DNA of 64,000 nucleotides, from the NCBI GenBank assembly GCA_026400815.1, contig JAPLOI010000084.1:60995-124994 (forward strand). Direction: 5' to 3'. Of the stretch, positions 29,825-38,035 are shown piece after piece. The translations under genes and the position numbers were made by a program. Source of the DNA: Alphaproteobacteria bacterium (GTDB lineage Bacteria > Pseudomonadota > Alphaproteobacteria > Acetobacterales > Acetobacteraceae). Below the pieces are notes generated by a model, which was given only the letters and a program-made list of their open reading frames with translations, was not told the DNA's origin and did no database searches. Position 1 is the stretch's first letter, and each line of letters opens with the position of its first letter.

Positions 29825-31330
29825 TTACTTCGGCGGGCCCATGAACACCGAGGAAACCTCGGTGCTCTCGCCCGTTGCCGTGTTGCGCAGCGTGAAGCTC
29901 ACGTTCATCGAACCATCGGCCAGCCTGGCCGGCGCGCCATAGACGAGCACACGGAACGTGCCGATGGCATCGCGCGGCACATCCAGGTTGAGCGCCGGCA
30001 CGGGGCGCTCGGCCTCGTCGGACAGGGCCATCGAGCCACCCTGCAGCCCGCCCAGCACCAGCGCGAAGCTGGCCGGCGCGTCGGTCTTGTTGCTGACCTT
30101 CAGCGTGTAGGCGTTGCGGATGGAGCCGTCGCGCACCTTCACGAACAGCGGCGCGCGGTCGTGCAGCACGGCGAGGTTCACGTGGCTGCGCATGGCCAGC
30201 GCGGCGCCCATCACGGAGGTGGCGAGCAGCAGCGCCGTCACGTAGATCAGCGTGCGCGGGCGCAGCAGGTGGATGCGCTCATGCCTGCCCGCCGCCTTGG
30301 CGTCCTGGCGCGCCAGCGTGTCCCACAGGATCAGCCATTTCGGCCGCCCGGCCTTGGTCATGATCTCGTTGCAGGCATCCACGCACAGGCCGCAATTGAT
30401 GCAGGCGAGCTGCACGCCGTCGCGGATGTCGATGCCGGTGGGGCACACGTTCACGCAGGCGTTGCAATCGATGCAGTCGCCCAGCTTCTGGCCACCCACG
30501 AGGCCTTCCGCATCGCGCCGGCCCTTGCCGCGCGGCTCCCCACGCCATTTCTGGTACGTGACGATAAAGCTCTGCTCATCCAGCATGCTGGCCTGGAAGC
30601 GCGGCCACGGGCACATGTAGGTGCAAACCTGCTCGCGCGCCCAGCCGGCCAGCACATAGGTGAACACGGTGAACAGGCCGGTGAAGAAATACACCTCGCG
30701 GCTGGCCTGCCCGGTCCAGAACTGCACTGTCACACTCGGTGCGTCCACGTAGTACATGATCCAGGCGCCGCCGGTCCAAAAGGCGATGCCCACCCAGGCG
30801 GCGTGCTTGGCAACCTTGCGCCACGCCTTGTCGAGCGTGGCCGGTCCCGCATCGCGCTTCATGCGCGCGTTGCGGTCGCCCTCGATCAGCCGCTCCACCC
30901 ACATGAACAGGTCGGTCCACACGGTCTGCGGGCAGGCATAGCCGCACCAGATGCGCCCGGCGAGCGAGGTGACCAGGAACAGGCCCACGGCGGCCAGGAT
31001 CAGCGCGCCGGTCAGCAAGTAGATGTCGTCGGGCCAGTAGGTCAGGCCGAAGATGTAGAAGCGCTCATGCGACATATCGAGCAGGATGGCCTGGTTCGGC
31101 CGCCCCTCGCCGCGGTCCCAGCGGATCCAGGGGGTGATGTAGTACACCGCCAGGCACAGGATCAGGATGGCCCACTTGATGTTGCGGGCGATGCCGTGCA
31201 CGGCGCGCGGATAGACGCGCACGCGGTTGGCATAGAGCTGCACTTCAGAGGCGGGGATGCCTTCGTCCGGCGCCGGAAGCGGCGGCTTGCCGATCTTGCT
31301 CATGGTGGCCTGGTCCTCGGTCTTCGCCAT
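29825..31330 (-). CDS. ccoG: cytochrome c oxidase accessory protein CcoG/FixG/RdxA
   Basis: A 501-residue membrane Fe-S protein. Several N-terminal helices include CGYACPQTVWTDLFMWVER; two [4Fe-4S] motifs follow, CIDCNACVNVCP and CINCGLCVDAC; a C-terminal Ig-like FixG domain ends the protein. CcoG reduces copper for the oxidase. Start MAKTEDQATM at 31330 has an AGAAGGGG ribosome-binding site; an in-frame ATG at 31480 would run into ccoP and is rejected. Confidence 0.94.
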   Translation of the reverse strand: MAKTEDQATMSKIGKPPLPAPDEGIPASEVQLYANRVRVYPRAVHGIARNIKWAILILCLAVYYITPWIRWDRGEGRPNQAILLDMSHERFYIFGLTYWPDDIYLLTGALILAAVGLFLVTSLAGRIWCGYACPQTVWTDLFMWVERLIEGDRNARMKRDAGPATLDKAWRKVAKHAAWVGIAFWTGGAWIMYYVDAPSVTVQFWTGQASREVYFFTGLFTVFTYVLAGWAREQVCTYMCPWPRFQASMLDEQSFIVTYQKWRGEPRGKGRRDAEGLVGGQKLGDCIDCNACVNVCPTGIDIRDGVQLACINCGLCVDACNEIMTKAGRPKWLILWDTLARQDAKAAGRHERIHLLRPRTLIYVTALLLATSVMGAALAMRSHVNLAVLHDRAPLFVKVRDGSIRNAYTLKVSNKTDAPASFALVLGGLQGGSMALSDEAERPVPALNLDVPRDAIGTFRVLVYGAPARLADGSMNVSFTLRNTATGESTEVSSVFMGPPK

Positions 31331-31451
31331 GGCCCCTTCTTGCCGAGTCTGCGCCTGCGTTGCCTTGATCTGGCGCAAGGCCCGCAAACGCGAAACCGCC
31401 GCCCCCGCCCGGTGAAGGGCAAGGGCGGCGGCCAGCCAGCCGGGGCGATGG

Positions 31452-32333
31452 CTACTCGCCACCCCCGAGCCCGTGGACATAGAGCGTCACCGCACGGATG
31501 GTCGCCTCGTCCAGCCGGGCATTCCAGGCCGGCATCACCCCCTGCTTCGGGTTGACGATCTGCGCCCGCACCGCGGCCCGCGTATCGCCATAGAGATGCA
31601 CGCTGGAGCGCAGCGCGGGTGCGCCGAGCTCGCGCTTTCCCTCGCCCTTGTCGCCATGGCAGACGGCACAGTTCTCGGCATACACCGTCTCGCCTTTCGC
31701 GGCCCCTGGCAGCGCCGGCGCGCCGGGCCTGTAGAAGACCATCACGTAGTCGGAGACCTGGTCGATCTCCTCGGCCTTCAGGATGCCATCCGCGCCGAAT
31801 TTCGGCATCTGGGACATGCGCGTCTCCGGGTGCGCACTGCGGATGCCGTAGACGATGCTCTGCTGGATGTCGGCCAGCTTGCCACCCCAGATCCAGGCAT
31901 CGCCGGCCAGCGCGGGATAGCCCGGCCGCCCCTCGCCGCCGGCGCCGTGGCAGGCGCGGCAGTTTTCCGCGAAGGTCACGCGGCCCGCGGTCATCGCCAC
32001 CACATACAGCGCCTCGTCCTTCTTCACCTCCTCCAGCGGCACCGCCTTCAGCTTCTGCATCACGCCGGCGCGCTGCGCTTCCAGCGCCTTCACCTCGGCG
32101 GTGACCACGTTGCGCTGGGAGTAGCCGAGCACGCCGGGGAAGTAGGTGTTGATCCACGGCACGGAGGGATAGGCGATCGCATAGCCAATCCCCCAGACCA
32201 CGGTGGCCACGAAGGTCCAGAACCACCATTTCGGTAGCGGTGTATTCAGTTCCTTCAGCCCGTCCCACTCATGCCCGGTGGTGTGCCGGCCGGTGACGGA
32301 GTCCTTCTCGCCCGCCGCATTGTTTTCAGCCAT
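31452..32333 (-). CDS. ccoP: cbb3-type cytochrome c oxidase subunit III
   Basis: A 293-residue diheme subunit. An N-terminal helix (WWFWTFVATVVWGIGYAIAYP, about 36-56) anchors two cytochrome c domains with heme motifs CRACH (125-129) and CAVCH (222-226). The N-terminal HEWDGLKELNTPLPKWW is the family signature. It takes electrons from soluble cytochrome c and passes them to CcoO/CcoN. Confidence 0.96.
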   Translation of the reverse strand: MAENNAAGEKDSVTGRHTTGHEWDGLKELNTPLPKWWFWTFVATVVWGIGYAIAYPSVPWINTYFPGVLGYSQRNVVTAEVKALEAQRAGVMQKLKAVPLEEVKKDEALYVVAMTAGRVTFAENCRACHGAGGEGRPGYPALAGDAWIWGGKLADIQQSIVYGIRSAHPETRMSQMPKFGADGILKAEEIDQVSDYVMVFYRPGAPALPGAAKGETVYAENCAVCHGDKGEGKRELGAPALRSSVHLYGDTRAAVRAQIVNPKQGVMPAWNARLDEATIRAVTLYVHGLGGGE

Positions 32334-32343
32334 CGGCGTGCTC

Positions 32344-32493
32344 CTACTTGTCGTCCAGAAGGGGGATCATGGCGTCGCGCTGGAAACGCTCCTTGCGGCC
32401 GGGCCAGTAGACGGTGGCCACCAGCAGCAGGAACACGCCGCCCACGAGCACCACGGAATGGTCCAGCAACCAGTGCAGGATTGTCATGAACAT
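32344..32493 (-). CDS. ccoQ: cbb3-type cytochrome c oxidase subunit IV (CcoQ)
   Basis: A 49-residue protein translated by hand: one transmembrane helix (HSVVLVGGVFLLLVATVYW) followed by WPGRKERFQRDAMIPLLDD. The FxxVxxWxxxPxxKxxFxxDAxIPLxD-like tail is typical of CcoQ/FixQ, which stabilises the complex. A strong AGGAGG lies upstream of the ATG at 32493. It occupies the expected place between ccoO and ccoP. Confidence 0.92.
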   Translation of the reverse strand: MFMTILHWLLDHSVVLVGGVFLLLVATVYWPGRKERFQRDAMIPLLDDK

Positions 32494-32504
32494 GATGCCG
32501 CCTC

Positions 32505-33224
32505 CTATTGCTGCAGCTTCTCGTTGGCGGGGTTGGTGAAGTCCACCATGGTGCCCAGCACCTGCAGGTAGGCCACCAGCGCATCCATCTCGGTCACGCG
32601 GCGCCCGTCGCCCTGCACCTGCACCGCCTTCGGGTAGCGCTTGGCCAGCGCATCCGGCTCGGCGTTCACGTCCGCCTGGGCTGCGAGGTCGGCAGCCACG
32701 TTGGCCACCTGCTCTTCCGTGTAGGGCGTGCCGACGGTCTTGTTGGCGCGCAGGTGGCGGGCGACGCGCGCGGGATCCACCTCACGGTTGGCCAGGAAGG
32801 CGTAGCGCGGCATCAGGCTCTCCGGCACCATCGATTGCGGGTTGGCCAGATGCGCGTAGTGCCAGTCGTTGGAATACTTGCCGCCCACGCGCGCCAGGTC
32901 CGGCCCGTTGCGCTTGCTGCCCCACTGGAACGGCCGGTCGTACATGCTCTCCGCCGCCAGGCTGTAGTGGCCGTAGCGCTCCACCTCATCCTTCAGTGCG
33001 CGGATCTGCTGGCTGTGGCAGGTGTAGCAGCCCTCGCGCACATAGATGTCGCGCCCGGCCAGCTCCAGCGGCGAGTAGGGCCGCACCCCTTCCACCTTCT
33101 CCACCGTGGTCTCGATGGTGAACAGCGGCACCAGCTCCACGATGCCGCCGATGGCGATGGTGAGCGTGGTCAGCACCGCCAGCAGAACGGCGTTCTTCTC
33201 GATGGTTTCGTGCTTGACGAACAT
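32505..33224 (-). CDS. ccoO: cbb3-type cytochrome c oxidase subunit II
   Basis: A 239-residue monoheme subunit: membrane helix ([22 protein letters not shown]) and heme site CYTCH at 66-70 within [39 protein letters not shown] supplies the distal Met region. Start [13 protein letters not shown] at 33224, 5 nt after the ccoN stop. Confidence 0.96.
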   Translation of the reverse strand: MFVKHETIEKNAVLLAVLTTLTIAIGGIVELVPLFTIETTVEKVEGVRPYSPLELAGRDIYVREGCYTCHSQQIRALKDEVERYGHYSLAAESMYDRPFQWGSKRNGPDLARVGGKYSNDWHYAHLANPQSMVPESLMPRYAFLANREVDPARVARHLRANKTVGTPYTEEQVANVAADLAAQADVNAEPDALAKRYPKAVQVQGDGRRVTEMDALVAYLQVLGTMVDFTNPANEKLQQ

Positions 33225-33229
33225 GTGCC

Positions 33230-34714
33230 TCAGGCTCCCGCAACCGCGGTTTCGCGCGCCGGCTGCACCGCGGTGCTGGCCGAACGGACCGTCATGATCA
33301 GGTTGAACACCATCATCAGCGCACCGAGCAGGAACATCACGCCGCCCAGCATGCGGATCACGTAGTAGGGGTGCATGGCGTTCACGGATTCCGCGAACGA
33401 GTACTGCAGGAACCCGAGCTTGTCGTACGCCCGCCACATCAGGCCCTGCATGATGCCGGCCACCCACATCGACGTGATGTAGAGCACGATCCCCAGCGTC
33501 GCGATCCAGTAGTGCCAGGCCACCAGACGGTTCGAATACAGCCCCGCCCGCTTCCACAGGATCGGCACCAGGTAGTAAATCGCGCCGAAGCTGATGAAGG
33601 CGACCCAACCGAGCGCGCCGGAGTGCACGTGGCCCACCACCCAGTCGGTGTAGTGCGCCAGCCCGTTCACCTCCTTGATGGACATCATCGGCCCTTCGAA
33701 GGTGCTCATGCCGTAGAAGCCCACGGCGGTGACAGAGAAGCGCAGGCCGGGATCGGTGCGCAGCTTGTCCCACGCGCCAGAGAGGGTCATCAGCCCGTTG
33801 ATCATGCCGCCCCAGCTGGGCATCCACAGGATGATGGAGAACACCATGCCCAGCGTCTGTGCCCAGTCGGGCAGCGCGGTGTAGTGCAGGTGGTGCGGGC
33901 CCGCCCAGATATACATGAAGATCAGCGACCAGAAATGCACCACCGACAGGCGGTAGGAATACACCGGCCGGCCGGCCTGCTTCGGGATGAAGTAGTACAT
34001 CATCCCCAGGAACGCCGCGGTCAGGAAGAAGCCGACGGCGTTATGCCCGTACCACCACTGCACCAGCGCGTTCTGCACGCCGGAATACACGGAGTAGCTC
34101 TTCGCCTCGAAGAAACTCGCCGGCAGGGCCACGTTGTTGCCCAAATGCAGCACGGCCACCGTGATGATGAAGGCCATGAAGAACCAGTTCGCCACGTAGA
34201 TGTGCGGCTCCTGGCGCAGGAAAAGCGTGCCAATGAAGGCAACGCCGTAGGCCACCCAGATGATCGTCAGGAAGATGTCCAGGTGCCATTCGGGCTCGGC
34301 ATATTCCTGGCCCTGGCTGAAGCCCATCACGTAGCTCAGCGCCGCCATCACGATGAAGAACTGGTAGCCCCAGAAGATGAAGTTATGCAGCGCCTCGCCG
34401 CCGAACAGCCGGGCGTGGCAGGTGCGCTGCACGATGTAGAAGCTGGTGGCGAACAGCGCCGAGCCACCGAAGGCGAAGATGGCCGCCGAGGTGTGCACCG
34501 GCCGCAAACGCCCGAAGGCGGTCCATTCCAGCCCGAGGTTCATGATCGGGAAGGCAAGCTGGGCGGCGATCACCACGCCGACCAGGAAGGCCACCACGGC
34601 CCAGAACATGGCGGCGATGGTGAACTTGCGCACCACGTCCATGTTGTAGGTCACGGCAGCGCGGGAAACGGGCCTGGCCGCCGGCATGGCGGCGCCCATC
34701 ACGGCATCAGACAT
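33230..34714 (-). CDS. ccoN: cbb3-type cytochrome c oxidase subunit I
   Basis: The 494-residue catalytic heme-copper subunit with about 12 helices. Metal ligands are visible in [13 protein letters not shown] (low-spin heme His), [14 protein letters not shown] (CuB His), [13 protein letters not shown] (CuB His pair) and [16 protein letters not shown] (heme His). This high-affinity oxidase works at low oxygen. Its first codons overlap the preceding small gene by 8 nt. Confidence 0.97.
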   Translation of the reverse strand: MSDAVMGAAMPAARPVSRAAVTYNMDVVRKFTIAAMFWAVVAFLVGVVIAAQLAFPIMNLGLEWTAFGRLRPVHTSAAIFAFGGSALFATSFYIVQRTCHARLFGGEALHNFIFWGYQFFIVMAALSYVMGFSQGQEYAEPEWHLDIFLTIIWVAYGVAFIGTLFLRQEPHIYVANWFFMAFIITVAVLHLGNNVALPASFFEAKSYSVYSGVQNALVQWWYGHNAVGFFLTAAFLGMMYYFIPKQAGRPVYSYRLSVVHFWSLIFMYIWAGPHHLHYTALPDWAQTLGMVFSIILWMPSWGGMINGLMTLSGAWDKLRTDPGLRFSVTAVGFYGMSTFEGPMMSIKEVNGLAHYTDWVVGHVHSGALGWVAFISFGAIYYLVPILWKRAGLYSNRLVAWHYWIATLGIVLYITSMWVAGIMQGLMWRAYDKLGFLQYSFAESVNAMHPYYVIRMLGGVMFLLGALMMVFNLIMTVRSASTAVQPARETAVAGA

Positions 34715-34913
34715 GGCTGCCCGCCTTCGCCGCGTCGATCCGGTCGAAATAGCGCTTCACCAGGCCGAGGTCGAAGACCACGGCAAAACCCAACAGCGAC
34801 AGGCCGAACACATACATCGCGTCGTCCAGCGCGCCGGAGGCCATCACCAGGCCCACAAGGCCCAGGAGGAGCACCAGCAGGCCGACCACAAGGTCGCTTG
34901 TTTGCTCATGCAT
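34707..34913 (-). CDS. small two-helix membrane protein heading the cco operon
   Basis: A 68-residue protein with two predicted helices ([20 protein letters not shown] and [21 protein letters not shown]) and a charged tail [13 protein letters not shown]. It overlaps ccoN by 8 nt and is the first gene after the FNR-type box, so it is co-expressed with the oxidase. I do not recognise it as a named Cco subunit. Position suggests an accessory or assembly role (inference). Confidence 0.75.
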   Translation of the reverse strand: MHEQTSDLVVGLLVLLLGLVGLVMASGALDDAMYVFGLSLLGFAVVFDLGLVKRYFDRIDAAKAGSHV

Positions 34914-34991
34914 ACGTTCGATTCCCTGTCGCGAAAGGCCGGATACGTTCCCGGCATGGTCGAACGCTGCCCGCCCCGCCGCGCCGCAGCA

Positions 34992-35005
34992 TTGACGTGG
35001 ATCAA
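34992..35005. promoter_or_regulatory. FNR/FixK-type box (anaerobox)
   Basis: TTGACGTGGATCAA differs by one base from TTGAT-N4-ATCAA. It lies between the divergent cco operon and the TauE/SafE-like gene. Its centre is about 85 nt from the first cco start codon, compatible with a class II site at -41.5 and a leader of about 44 nt. FNR/FixK control of ccoNOQP is well established in alphaproteobacteria. Confidence 0.8.
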
Positions 35006-35039
35006 TGTGGGCGATGGCGGCCTGCGGTTTGTTGCGCGC

Positions 35040-35801
35040 ATGGATTTGTCCGCCACGGCATCCGGCCTGCTGGAAGCACTGTCCGCACTGTGCGGCCCGG
35101 CAGCGCTGGAGCGCGGCCTGTTCCTGTTGCCGGCGCTGCTGCTGGCCGGGCTGGCCGGCAGCGTGGTGCACTGCACCGCCATGTGCGGCCCCTTCGTGCT
35201 GGGCCAGGTGGCGGATGGCATGGCACGGATGCCCGCCGCCCGCATGTGCCAGGCCGCCCGGCTGCGCGGGGCCATGCTGCTGCCGTACCATGCCGGCAGG
35301 CTGGCAACCTATGCAGCGCTCGGCGCCGTCTCCGGCTGGATCGGTGCCCTGCCCCTGCCGCAGGCGGTGCCCGCCCTTCTTCTGGCCCTGGCCGCGTCGG
35401 GCTTCCTGCTGCTGGCGCTGCGCCGGCTCCAGCCCGGCTTCGCGTTCGCCGGCCCCGGCATCCCCAGCGGCCCCGGCTGGGGCAACCGGCTCGCCACGCT
35501 GGCCGGCCGCATCGGCAATGGCCGCATGCGCGGCCTGAAGCTGGGGTTGGCGCTCGGCCTGCTGCCCTGCGGTCTCGTCTATGCCGCGCTCGCCGCCGCC
35601 TCGGCCAGCGGCGCGCTGCTCGGCGGTCTCGGCATGCTCGCCTTCGGCCTGGGCACCGTGCCGGCGCTGATGGTGGTGGGCCTGCTCGGCCACGCCGCCG
35701 CCCGGCATTGGCAGACCGCCGCGAACCGCGCCGCGCCCTGGGTGCTGGCCGGCAACGGGCTGCTGCTGCTGGCTCTGGCCTGGCGCGCCCTGGCCGCCTG
35801 A
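35040..35801 (+). CDS. sulfite exporter TauE/SafE-family membrane protein (cco-associated)
   Basis: A 253-residue protein with six or so helices. GSVVHCTAMCGPFVLGQVA (an HC-x3-C-GP motif), YHAGRLATYAALGAVSGWIG and LGLALGLLPCGLVYAAL are typical of the SafE/CcdA-like branch found beside ccoGHIS and linked to copper handling for oxidase assembly. The start MDLSATASG at 35040 is a guess; no ribosome-binding site is seen. It faces the cco operon across the FNR-type box, so co-regulation is likely. Confidence 0.85.
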   Translation: MDLSATASGLLEALSALCGPAALERGLFLLPALLLAGLAGSVVHCTAMCGPFVLGQVADGMARMPAARMCQAARLRGAMLLPYHAGRLATYAALGAVSGWIGALPLPQAVPALLLALAASGFLLLALRRLQPGFAFAGPGIPSGPGWGNRLATLAGRIGNGRMRGLKLGLALGLLPCGLVYAALAAASASGALLGGLGMLAFGLGTVPALMVVGLLGHAAARHWQTAANRAAPWVLAGNGLLLLALAWRALAA

Positions 35802-35887
35802 CCGTCGCGCTGGACTCCCGCGCCCGCGCTGCCTAGCATCATTGCCAACCGGCCACGAAACGTGCCGGATCGGCGGAGGAACGCGCC

Positions 35888-37924
35888 ATGACAACCCGCA
35901 GGCAAATGCTGGGCAAAGCTCTTCTTGGCGGCGGCATTGCGCTCGCCGTACGATCCGGGCCCGCCACGGCCCAATCCGGCGGCCAGTTCGGCCAATCCGG
36001 CCTGGTGGGCAAGCTGGAAGGCGCCACCCTGTCGGACAAGCTGCCCGCCAGCTTCCAGGAAGCCCCTGTGCTCGCCGAGCTGGTGAAGCAGGGCAAGCTG
36101 CCCCCGGTTGCCCAGCGCCTGCCCTCCGAGCCAATGGTGATCCAGCCGCTCGAAGGAATCGGCCGCTACGGCGGCACCTGGCGCCGTGCCTTCATCGGCC
36201 CCGGCGATGGCGAGAACGGCAACCGCCTCGTCGCTTCCGACAAGCCGCTGTTCTGGGACCTCACCGGCAGCCAGATCGCCCCCGCCGTCGCGCGCGGCTA
36301 CGAGCTCTCTGCCGACGGCAAATCCACCACGCTCTTCCTGAGAAAGGGCATGCGCTGGAGCGACGGCGCCCCCTTCACCGCCGACGACTTCATGTTCTGG
36401 TTCGAGGACCTCTACGGGAACAAGGATGTCGTCCCGGCCCCGATCCCGGAGATGTCCGCCGGCGGCAAGCCCGGCCGCATGGTCAAGGTCGACGAAACCA
36501 CCATCCGCTTCGAGTTCGAAGCCCCCCACCTGCTGTTCCCCTCGATGCTGGCCGGAGACACGCTGATCGGCGGCGGCCAGGCCGCGCGGCAATCCGGCAG
36601 CGGCACCTTCGGCTGCTACGCGCCGGCCCACTACCTCAAGCAGTTCCTGCCCAAATACAGCTCGGAGGCCGAGTGCAACGCAAAGGCCCGCGCCGCCGGC
36701 TTCGACAACTGGGTGCGCATGCTCAAGATCCGCCACAACTGGGCGATCAACACAGAGCTGCCCACGCTGGGCCCGTGGAAGACCACCCGCGCCATCAACA
36801 CGCCCACCTGGGCGATGGAGCGCAACCCCTACTATTACGCAGTCGACACGGCCGGCAACCAGCTGCCCTATCTCGACAGCGTGGTGATGACGCTGGCCGA
36901 CAACACCGAGATCGTGAACCTGCGCGCCATGGCCGGCGAGTACGACATGCAGGAACGCCACATCGACCTCGCCAAGCTGCCGGTGATCCTGGAGAACCGC
37001 GAGCGCGGCAAATACGACCTCCATCTCGACCTCGCCTTCAACGGGGCGGACACCGCGCTGCACTTCAACCTCAACCACACCGCGGATCCCGAAATCGGCC
37101 GCCTGCTCGCCACCGCCGATTTCCGCCGCGCCCTCTCGCTGGGCATCGACCGGGAGCAGCTGAACGAAACCTTCTGGCTCGGCCTCGCCACGCCGGGCTC
37201 CACCGCCCCCGCGGAATCGATGCCCGAGAACCCCGGCGCGGAATGGCGCAAGAAATGGTCGGTGCTCGATATCGCCCAGGCCAACGCGATGCTCGACAAG
37301 CTCGGCCTGACCAAGCGCGACCGCGAGGGCTACCGCCTGCGCGCCGATAACGGCCAGCGCCTGATCATCCAGCTCACCGTCACCAAGGCCTTCCTCGATT
37401 GGCCCGCCCAGTCGCAGATGATCGCCCAGCAATGGAAGAAGATCGGCATCTTCGGCGACGTCCGCGACCAGGAACGGGCACTCGCCTTCCAGCGCGTCCT
37501 GTCCGGGGACCACCACATCTTCGTCTTCGGCAACACCGGCTCGGAACAGCTGTTCCTCTATCCGCATTTCGTGCTGCCGGTGGATGTCAGCAATGGCGTG
37601 CTCGGCACGGAACTCGCCCGCTGGTTCGCCTCCAACGGCGCCATTGGCACCAAGCCCACCGACCCCGCCGTGCTTCAGGCGATGGAGATGTTCCGCAGCG
37701 CCACCACCCTGCGCGAGGCGGAACGCAACCGGCTGGCGCAGGATATCTGGAAGATCGCCATCGACCAGCAATTCAGCATCGGCATCTGCGGCCAATCCCC
37801 GGCCTTCGCCGGCGTGCGCATGGTCAGCCGCCGGCTGGGCAACATTCCGCAGCGCGTCTGCATCGCCCAGCATTGCCGCACCCCGGGCAGCTCGCATCCC
37901 ACCACATGGTATTTCAAGGCCTGA
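35888..37924 (+). CDS. peptide ABC transporter substrate-binding protein, tandem copy 1
   Basis: A 678-residue family 5 binding protein with a Tat-type signal (TTRRQMLGKALLGGGIAL). It is longer than the usual DppA and shares segment after segment with the next gene (LVGKLEG, NLRAMAGEYD, LGIDREQLNETFWLGLATPG, CRTPGSSHPTTWYFKA). An AGGA ribosome-binding site precedes the ATG. It is the first gene of the second importer cluster. The ligand cannot be inferred; long family 5 proteins often bind oligopeptides or opine-like compounds. Confidence 0.9.
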   Translation: MTTRRQMLGKALLGGGIALAVRSGPATAQSGGQFGQSGLVGKLEGATLSDKLPASFQEAPVLAELVKQGKLPPVAQRLPSEPMVIQPLEGIGRYGGTWRRAFIGPGDGENGNRLVASDKPLFWDLTGSQIAPAVARGYELSADGKSTTLFLRKGMRWSDGAPFTADDFMFWFEDLYGNKDVVPAPIPEMSAGGKPGRMVKVDETTIRFEFEAPHLLFPSMLAGDTLIGGGQAARQSGSGTFGCYAPAHYLKQFLPKYSSEAECNAKARAAGFDNWVRMLKIRHNWAINTELPTLGPWKTTRAINTPTWAMERNPYYYAVDTAGNQLPYLDSVVMTLADNTEIVNLRAMAGEYDMQERHIDLAKLPVILENRERGKYDLHLDLAFNGADTALHFNLNHTADPEIGRLLATADFRRALSLGIDREQLNETFWLGLATPGSTAPAESMPENPGAEWRKKWSVLDIAQANAMLDKLGLTKRDREGYRLRADNGQRLIIQLTVTKAFLDWPAQSQMIAQQWKKIGIFGDVRDQERALAFQRVLSGDHHIFVFGNTGSEQLFLYPHFVLPVDVSNGVLGTELARWFASNGAIGTKPTDPAVLQAMEMFRSATTLREAERNRLAQDIWKIAIDQQFSIGICGQSPAFAGVRMVSRRLGNIPQRVCIAQHCRTPGSSHPTTWYFKA

Positions 37925-38035
37925 ACGCGCTCGCGAACCTGCTTTCATCGGCCCGGGTCTTGCACTAGCCTGTGCCCATTCACCGCTGCCCGGACAACGA
38001 GGCGGCGGGCACAGCAACGTTCCGGAGGCCGATCC

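Noticed and set aside
28700..31555. Long plus-strand open frame over ccoI-ccoG
   Set aside because: Antisense to well-defined cco genes; His/Arg/Gly-rich with no domain.
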